Source: Musa acuminata AAA Group (taxonomy: Eukaryota > Streptophyta > Magnoliopsida > Zingiberales > Musaceae). From it: DNA of 64,000 nt. Position numbers and translations under genes: made by a program. Shown here in pieces: positions 57,512 through 64,000 of this stretch (positions within the stretch are counted from its first letter, which is position 1; each line of letters starts with the position of its first letter). The notes under the pieces are model-generated. The model was not told the DNA's origin. It made no database searches and saw only the letters and a program-made list of their open reading frames with translations. The stretch covers positions 13,823,001-13,887,000 of the forward strand of contig NC_088342.1 in NCBI RefSeq assembly GCF_036884655.1, written 5' to 3'.

Positions 57512-58901
57512 GTAAACACATACCCTAAATATTTCCAGTCATAGGTTACTCGAGAGGGATATTGAGATAATTGGAGAGATCGGTATACTATATAGTCATC
57601 CACATAATTGAGATAATTGGTCTCATAGATACTTGTGTAGAGATACTAGAGATATAATACATATGTTCATTGGAGAATGAGTTTACTAAATAATTTGCTC
57701 ACGAAATGTTGGATGGTTAATGATACCTCATTATCAAATAATAGTTCCATAGTCCCAGTTATATGTTTGGTCCTTAGACTTGAGACACTAAGTATGTTTT
57801 ATACGAGTACTTCACTCTTTAATACAAGACTTATAGGTTTGGAAGTTCCAGATCTAGCATAGTCGATAATTAGGAGTAGTAGCTAATCTTACGAGAGTAA
57901 CTGAGCATCAATAAAGAATCATATGCTCTCTTTGTTATGAGAGAAATATCTCATATATTATCACTCAAGAAAATCCCTGGCTATGGTCATTCAGATTGAG
58001 AGAGGAGTTCTCCGAAAAATTTCGATTAGAGCGAGACTCTAGTAGATTTCGTATGGGCTTGATAGCACCATGCCCAATATATGATCTTTAGGATATTAGA
58101 TAAATGAAGGATTATAGATATATGGTAACTAAGAATAGATAGGTCCAATAGATTAGATCATCATGTACCATTTAGGGATTATGACATAGTAGCCTAGTAC
58201 GTCTATAATCAATGAGTTGAGTAAATTATTATGGGATGCTAATTCACTAAATCAGAAGGAATTCTGATAGGTACAACTCATAGCTAGCTTAGTATTAAGC
58301 CTAGAGGATCACACACATATGATGGATAATACGACGAATAGAGGATTGAATATGTGATATTCAATAAGCCTTGTTTTATTAGATCTATTGTGTGAAACCT
58401 AATAAGAGCTCAAAGTGAATATTTGATAGAGATCCAATTTCTATTAAATTAGGGATAATTGGATAAAGATCCAGTGTCCAATATGCTAAGATAATTGGAT
58501 AGAGATTTAATACCTAATAAGGTAGGATCTATTAGGATTAGCAGCAAGAACCCTAAAAAAATAGGAGTTCGGGCTACATGAGTTATAGGTTGAGCCTAAT
58601 AGTCGCTACCCTCTATCCTTCTCTCCTTGCTTCTTCCTCAGCCAATTGCCCCCTCTCTAGTGCAAGAGGGTAGTAAGAAGGACTACCCCTACTACATTGT
58701 GGTAATGCATGAAGGCGAGGAAAGAATGTGTCACAAGAGGAGGTGTGTCGCAACTTTATCTACTATGTGGATCACCACTAGAGAGGACAATATGAGATCT
58801 CATTCATCTATAGACTAGAATCTACAAATCAGGGATACACAATTTTTTTTATGTGAGAATGTCTCACGTCTTACGTAGTTTTCAATTTCATAGGATTTTC
58901 G
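57512..58901 (+). repeat. Decayed F-family LTR, right part
   Basis: Aligns with 59100-60410 of copia-F (TCATAGGTTACTCGAGAGGG, TGCTGGATGGTTAATGATG-like blocks, ACCACTAGAGAGG). Ends near 58901 in the GGATTTTCGTGC block, lacking the last ~100 bp of the LTR; copia-F begins immediately after. Much more diverged than the copia-F LTR, so older. Confidence 0.75.
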
Positions 58902-60502
58902 TGCTAGTCATAGGTGCCCAACAAGCCAATCACGTGAGTGATGACACATGTGACTTGATACAGAATCTTTTTGCTTATTATATTTTGGCATATATCACTT
59001 TATAACTATTGTATATATGCATATATATATTGTGATGTCCTTGGATTTATGCAATGAGAATCAGATCGTGATGAGATCACGATAATGAGATCGATTCACC
59101 TTTATACACAGATCCTAAATAATCTCAGTCATAGGTTACTCGAGAGGGACATCGTGATAACCGGACAGATTGGTGTGCTGTATACCCATCCATATGATGG
59201 ATGTAGTGGGTCTTATAACTGCTCGTGTAGGGATACTAGGGATACAGTACAGGTGCTCATTAGAGAATGAGTTCACTGATTGATCCACTTACGGAATGCT
59301 GGATGGTTGATGATGCCTTATTGTCAGACAGCGATTCCGTAGTTCTAGTGGTATATCTGGTCATTCGACTTGAGACACCAAGGATCTCCTGTATGAGTGC
59401 TCCACTCTTTGATACCAGACTTATAGGTTTGACTGTCCTAGATCTAGTGCAGCTGGTCATTGGGAGTGGTAGTCGACCTTACGAGGGCTATTGAGTGTCG
59501 ATAGAGGATCATCCACTTTAGGCGTCATGAGAGGAATATTCCATGTGTTCTTGCTCAGAAAAATCCCTGGCCAGGGTCATTCAGGTTGAGAGAGAAAGGG
59601 TTCTCTAGGAGAATCAATTAGAGCGAGACTCGAGTAGAAACCGTATGGGTCTGACAATACCATGCTTGATATATGGTCTTTGGGATATTAGATGGATGAG
59701 GGACTATAGGTACACGGTAACTAAGGACGGACAGGTCCAATGGATTGGATTCCCCTGTATCATCTAGGGATTACGACGTAGTGGCCTAGTACGCTCGTAG
59801 TCGATGAGTCGAGTGAATTATTACAGAGATAATAATTCATTGAGTTAGAAGGAGTTCTGACAGGTATGACTCACGGCCAGCTCGATATTGGGCCTAGAGG
59901 GTCACACACATATGGTAGGCATTACGATAAGTAGAGGTTCAGATATGAGATATCCGACGGAGCCCTTGTCTTATTGGATATCCAATAAGCCCCTGAATTA
60001 TTGGATCCCATGGACGAGATCCAATAAGAGTCCTTGAGAGATTATTGGATAGAGATCCACTAATCTAAAAGGCTTGGGTTATTGGATGCAGATCCAATAC
60101 CCACTAAGGGAGGATCCATTAGAGTTTGACAGGGGATCTCTATAAATATGAGGGATTCAAAGCCTCATAGGCTAGAGCCTTTGGTTGCCTCTCTTATTCT
60201 CCTCCCCCTCTCCACCTCAGAGTAGGCCTGGAGTTTTGAGGAGCGTCGTCGCAGCCCTGCTGCGTGGATTACCGCTAGAGAGGCGGACGCTTGATCTCCT
60301 TCACCCTCTCCTAAGGATCTGTAAGGAAACAGGGATATACGATCTCCCTTAGTAACATAATCTATTCTATACGCAGTTGTTCAGTTTCGCGGATTTTACG
60401 CACCAATCTTCACACGGCGACGAACATCTCTTTGGGAATCAGGGATTTTATTTTCTTGTTCTTCCGCTGCGTATGTGATGTCGCCCCCAAGATTTCCCAA
60501 CA
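58902..60502 (+). repeat. 5' LTR of copia-F
   Basis: 1601 bp, TGCTAGTCATAGG to GATTTCCCAACA. TATAAATATGAGGG at about 60142-60155 is a candidate TATA box, which would place the transcription start some 30 bp downstream, near 60175. Confidence 0.85.
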
Positions 60503-60518
60503 GTGGTATCAGAGCCAG
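60503..60518 (+). promoter_or_regulatory. Primer-binding site of copia-F
   Basis: GTGGTATCAGAGCCAG directly after the LTR; intact initiator-Met tRNA complement. Confidence 0.9.
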
Positions 60519-61890
60519 ATTGTTCATGCGAATGATTGGTTTTGAACTGCGTGTGTTGTGTTTAGGAAGAATTTTGACGTCAAAATCGTTGACGCAAAAA
60601 CAAGGAAGGGCAGCGACAGTTGCTGCCCTCGATCTACGTGCATACAACGCAGCCGAAGGCAGGCAGTACAGGGGTTGCGCATACAGCTGTCGGTCGGTGG
60701 CCTGCTTGCAGCCGGTGGGGCTGGCAACCCGCGGGTGCCCCACCCGCGGTCGTTGCCGCACGGCGCCGACAGGTAGGGCTACAGGCAAGGTGGCCACTTG
60801 CGTGCGGGCACTGTGCCCGCACGCAAGGGCGACGCCTGCAAGTGCTGGACCCGCGGGCAGAAGCACCGCGGGGCGAGGCGCCTGCGGCTGCAGCGCCCGC
60901 GGGCTGAGGCGCCACAGGGAAATGGCGCTTGCGACCGCTGCTCCTGCGGGCAAACCCCCCCGCAGGGGTGGCCGCCCGGCGGGGCACTACACCCGCAGGC
61001 ACAGCGCTCGTGGGGGCAACGCCACCCGTAAGGGCGCCAACCCACGGTGGCGCCCATGCTCCGCCGCATAGGCCACCGCCAGTAGGGTGGCGGCGGCAGC
61101 AACAGCAAAGGGGAGTAGGGCATTAGCGTTTTCTAGAAAAAAAAGATAATTTTGCCCCTCGGAATTTGAGAAATTTCAATTTCTCTTGTTTGAATTACGA
61201 AAATACCCTTATGAATTCCAAAATTCCCTTTATGTCCTTGATTTCATAAAATACTAATTAATTAAAAGGTTTAGTTGATTATTATTTTTATCATTATCTA
61301 GTAGTCCTACATGATGATGATTAATTATACATGTAATGTATGATGTATGTATGGATGATCATGGACCGTGTGATGTGTATACTTGTGATTATTATTATTG
61401 GGGTCTGCGAGCCTCCATTATATTTCTCGTTTATTGTCGAGCCTGCGTGCATATGATTAAGTTGTAATCACATGAGGAGACGCAGCGGGAGCGTGGATGC
61501 GATAGCGAGACCCACGAGACTGACGATCGCGGTGCATGAAGATGCATCGAGATGTTGACAGAACCGACGAGGACGAGATGGACGATCATAGGGTATGGAG
61601 ATGCACTGTTGCACATATAGATCTTGATGTGAGTGATTAGGTCTACTGGCTCGGGCCTAATCACATTAGGTTGTTGTCCATGATCATCTGGTGTGATTGC
61701 TTATACACATACTAGATATGTATATATATTTGCATGCGATGTAGATATATATTAAATATGTATATGTGTGACATGTCATATTAGGAGACCAAATCAAGAA
61801 ACATCTCTCTCGATAATATTAAGTCGGTAAACGTGAGGCAATTAGATTGACCCACGTGGCCTTCATCGTTATAAGTAGGAACCGATTCTC

Positions 61891-61934
61891 GGTGTAGGTT
61901 GAGTTGGTCGAGTCCCTCGAGACTCACCTATATC
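61891..61934 (+). ncRNA. Leader hairpin R1 with conserved apex
   Basis: Apex: TTGG then TCGAG-TCC-CTCGA then G. The inner stem TCGAG/CTCGA is 61908-61912 with 61916-61920, loop TCC. The outer stem pairs 61891-61904 (GGTGTAGGTTGAGT) with 61922-61934 (ACTCACCTATATC), allowing G-U pairs and one bulged T at 61899. Function unknown; the call rests on pairing alone. Confidence 0.6.
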
Positions 61935-61986
61935 GTGATTCGCTATCTTGCTTATGACATAGAGATGTCACCGGTGACCTGAGGAC

Positions 61987-62023
61987 ATGGTATGCTTGGT
62001 CGAGTCCCTCGAGGGTATATCAT
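61987..62023 (+). ncRNA. Leader hairpin R2 with conserved apex
   Basis: Same apex as R1 (inner stem 62000-62004 with 62008-62012, loop TCC). The outer stem pairs 61987-61996 (ATGGTATGCT) with 62014-62023 (GGTATATCAT): ten pairs including three G-U. Stem sequence is unrelated to R1. Confidence 0.6.
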
Positions 62024-62066
62024 TAAATCAGACTTATCTTGTAACAAAGGTGTTGCCTTAACCGAG

Positions 62067-62101
62067 CATCATGGTTGATCGAGTCCCTCAAGGCCATGGT
62101 G
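62067..62101 (+). ncRNA. Leader hairpin R3 with conserved apex
   Basis: The apex reads TTGATCGAGTCCCTCAAG, with two differences from the others: G to A in TTGG, and CTCGA to CTCAA, which unpairs one inner-stem position. The outer stem pairs 62067-62075 (CATCATGGT) with 62093-62101 (GCCATGGTG): nine pairs including two G-U. Confidence 0.55.
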
Positions 62102-62168
62102 ATTCGGAGGCCGAACAGGACGGGAATCACAAGGAGTTGTGATCGGCAAGAGTTGCCTACATTTTATG

Positions 62169-62207
62169 CTTAGTGTGATTGGTCGAGTCCCTCGAGGTTA
62201 CACTAAG
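62169..62207 (+). ncRNA. Leader hairpin R4 with conserved apex
   Basis: Apex identical to R1 and R2 (inner stem 62183-62187 with 62191-62195, loop TCC). The outer stem pairs 62169-62179 (CTTAGTGTGAT) with 62197-62207 (GTTACACTAAG): eleven consecutive pairs including two G-U. Confidence 0.6.
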
Positions 62208-62391
62208 ACGCTGATTGGATCCTGATCCCCACTAGAAGTCTGCCAGAGACTTCCGTTTCACATGTTGAGGGTGTCGCGTGACTCGTTAGTAAAATAGTGG
62301 GAGCATATTAAGATAGAAGTCAATATCTTGATAGTTTATTTTTTGTAAAATCTGCATGTTATTCATTTCTGCTGCATCTTTATTTTTAGAA

Positions 62392-63192
62392 ATGTCGCTT
62401 TCAAATCCCTTACGTGGCATACTTGATGTCCACTACCTCACTGGTCTAAATTATACGGATTGGCTTCGTAACTTGAGAATTGTTCTCACGGCAGAGAAAA
62501 TCATGTACGTCCTTGATATAGTAATGCCTACGCCCGAAGAAGGGGCAAGCGAGGATGAGATCGCTCGCTATGTGAAGTACATTGGTAACTCCACTCTTGC
62601 TCAGTGTTATATATTGGGCTCTATGACTCCTGAGTTTCAGAGACAACACGAAAAGATGGATGCCAGATCCATTCTCCTACATGTACACAAATTGTTTGAG
62701 GAATAGGGAAGGACTCAGTAATATGAGATATCCAAGAGCCTCTTCTGCGCTAGGATGACTGAGGGGACACCGGTTCAATACCATGTTCTAAAGATGATTG
62801 AGTGGATAGAAAAACTCACAGGTCTAGGAATGGTCATAGAGGATAACTTGTGTGTGGACATTGTGCTTCAGTCCCTACCAGATTCTTTTTCACAGTTCAT
62901 AATGAATTTTAATATGAATAAGCTTGAGGTTACTCTCCCAGAGCTCCTCAATATGTTGAGGGAGGTAGAGAGTACTATTAAGAAAGAGAAGCCAGTTCTC
63001 TATACTGGTGAGACCAGAAAGAAAAGGAAAGCAGAAAGGTCTCTTAAGAAGGGAAAGGGCAAGGGCAGACCAGGTAAAGCAAAGGTTGCTAAGAAAGACC
63101 CAGCAAAGGATAAAGGCCAGTGCTTCCACTATGGCAAAGATGGGCATTGGAAGAGGAACTGCAAAGAGTACCTTGCAGAGAGGGCGAAATAG
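62392..63192 (+). pseudogene. Copia-F gag with CCHC knuckle
   Basis: The start ATG at 62392 ('MSLSNPLRGILDVHYLTG') follows the hairpin leader. Conserved gag blocks: 'YTDWLRNLRIVLTAEK', 'STLAQCYILGSMTPEFQ', and in the second half '[17 protein letters not shown]', then a Lys-rich stretch. The frame is the same before and after two stops, TAG at 62704 (former Gln, EEQG) and TAA at 62719. The knuckle near 63118 reads '[14 protein letters not shown]': the second Cys is Tyr, so zinc binding is lost. A TAG follows 'LAERAK' at 63190. Confidence 0.88.
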
Positions 63193-63430
63193 AAGCTTGG
63201 AGAAGCTTCAGGTACATTCATGATCAATCTCCAATTGTCAGATTTTTGTGATAGTGCATTGTTATTGGATACCAGTATTGCTTATCACATCTACAATTTA
63301 TTGTAAATTCTAGCAAAGCCGAGGGGAGATTGGCGAGAGGAATATTGCATAAAGGTTTGTTTATGCTAGACATTACTCCACATATCATGAATGTAAATGT
63401 GTCTAAGAGGAAATGAGATGAGGTTAACAG
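63193..63430 (+). pseudogene. Copia-F protease remnant
   Basis: 'LLLDTSIAYHIYN' at about 63260-63298 corresponds to the protease active site; the Gly of Asp-Thr-Gly is Ser. Only a short segment remains before the frame moves to the preintegrase region, so most of the protease and spacer is deleted. Confidence 0.65.
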
Positions 63431-64000
63431 TGCATACCTATGGCATTATAGGCTAGGTCACATCCATGAGGGAAGGATTCAAAAGTTACTAAATGATGGA
63501 TATCTAGATCCATTCGACTATGTGTCATATGCAACTTACGAGCCTTGCCTTCGTGGAAAACTGACCAACTCTTCATTTAGTGGAACTAGAGAGAGAGCCA
63601 CTGAGCTGTTGGAACTCATACATAGTGATGTATGTGGACCCATGTCAACTCATGCCATTGGTGGTTACTCCTACTTCATTACCTTTATTGATGATTTCTC
63701 AAGGTTTGGATATATGTACTTAATGAAGTACAAGTCCAAGGCTTTTGAGAAATTCAAAGAGTATAAGAATGAGGTGGAGAACCAAACTGGAAAGAGTATC
63801 AAAACTCTTCGATCAGATCGAGGAGGTGAGTACTTAAGTACAAAGTTTACTTAGTTCCTTAAGGACCATGAGATATTATCCTAATGAACACCTCCTTATA
63901 CACCTCAACTTAATGGTGTCTTTGGAAGGAGGAATCGTATGCTATTAGATATGGTACGATCCATGATGAGTTTCGCTGACCTACCCATCTTATTCTAGGG
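63431..64000 (+). pseudogene. Copia-F GAG-preintegrase and integrase, cut by window end
   Basis: 'LWHYRLGHIHEGRIQKLL' (63441-63494) gives the His pair of the zinc finger. The Cys pair reads 'YEPCLRGKL', so the first Cys is Tyr. The integrase core has 'IHSDVCGPM', 'FITFIDDFSRFGYMYLM' and 'LRSDRGGEYLS' (first and second catalytic Asp). A TAG at 63852 and a stop pair near 63882 follow. The third catalytic residue is Gly at 63924-63926 ('NGVFGRRNR' where a Glu is expected). RT and RNase H lie outside the window. Confidence 0.88.

Larger units (their letters stand above)
60519..62391 (+). other. Copia-F leader: GC-rich, hairpin-dense untranslated region
   Basis: Nearly 1.9 kb between primer-binding site and gag. 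60600-61090 is strikingly GC-rich against the AT-rich surroundings. Long frames on both strands there (up to 198 codons) reflect few stops and are not genes. Perfect or near-perfect short-loop hairpins occur throughout: 60607-60629, 60729-60749, 60797-60827 (14-bp perfect stem, loop CTG), 61533-61546, 61656-61670, 61881-61893, 61955-61970, 62103-62115, 62126-62143, 62145-62157, 62235-62253. The four related hairpins are listed separately. 61100-61500 is AT-rich with nothing recognised. Confidence 0.7.
58902..64000 (+). mobile_element. Copia-F: Ty1/copia element, 3' part beyond window
   Basis: 5' LTR 58902-60502, primer-binding site, an unusually long leader (60519-62391), gag (62392-63192), protease remnant and integrase up to the window end. 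Domain order is that of Ty1/copia. It differs from the A-D family in LTR length (1.6 kb against 0.6 kb) and gag type. Inserted next to an older LTR of its own family. Coding region has stops and lost active-site residues. Confidence 0.9.

Noticed and set aside
60396..61126. Long overlapping reading frames on both strands (up to 198 codons)
   Set aside because: All six frames are open at once because the segment is GC-rich and poor in stops. Products are Ala/Gly/Arg/Pro-rich without motifs, and the region is the copia-F leader.
1..64000. Integrated pararetrovirus (such as badnavirus copies known in banana genomes)
   Set aside because: Every RT, RNase H and integrase fragment found fits Ty1/copia order or LINE. 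No movement-protein or coat-protein plus RT order without integrase was seen.

Overview
This is a eukaryotic, plant nuclear window made almost entirely of transposable elements (TEs). The evidence is LTR retrotransposons primed by initiator-Met tRNA (TGGTATCAGAGC next to LTRs), plant-type Ty1/copia gag-pol reading frames, a plant LINE, and a plant LRR receptor-like gene. The families look like those I associate with banana/enset (Musaceae, monocots), but that is recall and not a database result. I found no intact host gene, tRNA, rRNA, CRISPR array or bacterial-style operon.

Layout, left to right. 1-3976: a non-coding LARD-like LTR element (LARD-1, + strand, cut by the window edge) inserted in the leader of a copia element F' (3977-5984, - strand), itself inserted in copia-A (5985-7930 and 14619-16265, - strand). 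Copia-A is split by a gag-only LTR element, TR-GAG-1 (7931-14618, target duplication GGTTG). 16266-18513: mostly unassigned, with a LINE tail. 18514-23872: copia-B (+), structurally complete but full of stop codons. 24421-24600: a relic of an LRR receptor gene. 24651-32450: a decayed LINE (-) interrupted by a miniature LTR element (TRIM, 24805-25625) and by copia-E (27373-31892, -), which lacks its reverse transcriptase region.

32569-47495 (-): one pseudogene of a phytosulfokine-receptor-like (PSKR-type) LRR receptor-like protein, broken into three pieces by copia-D (42420-47309) and copia-C (33471-41673, target duplication TATAA). Copia-C has lost RT/RNase H and carries LARD-2 (34174-38746), whose two 446-bp LTRs look identical, so it is probably the youngest insertion here. 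47.9-49.9 kb holds two more LRR relics, then a decayed copia gag (to 51188), a decayed F-family LTR split by TR-GAG-2 (51392-57511, target duplication GTAAA), and copia-F (58902 to the window end, +).

Copia A-D are one family (TNT1/Tork-like). F, F' and the decayed LTR are a second family with ~1.6-kb LTRs. TR-GAG-1 and -2 and LARD-1 and -2 are two non-autonomous families that keep the signals needed for reverse transcription (PBS, PPT, LTRs) but lack pol, so they must use proteins from other elements. The most unusual structure is in the ~1.9-kb leader of copia-F. Four RNA hairpins (61891-62207) share one nearly identical apical motif while their stems differ in sequence yet remain paired, and they sit among many other perfect short-loop hairpins.
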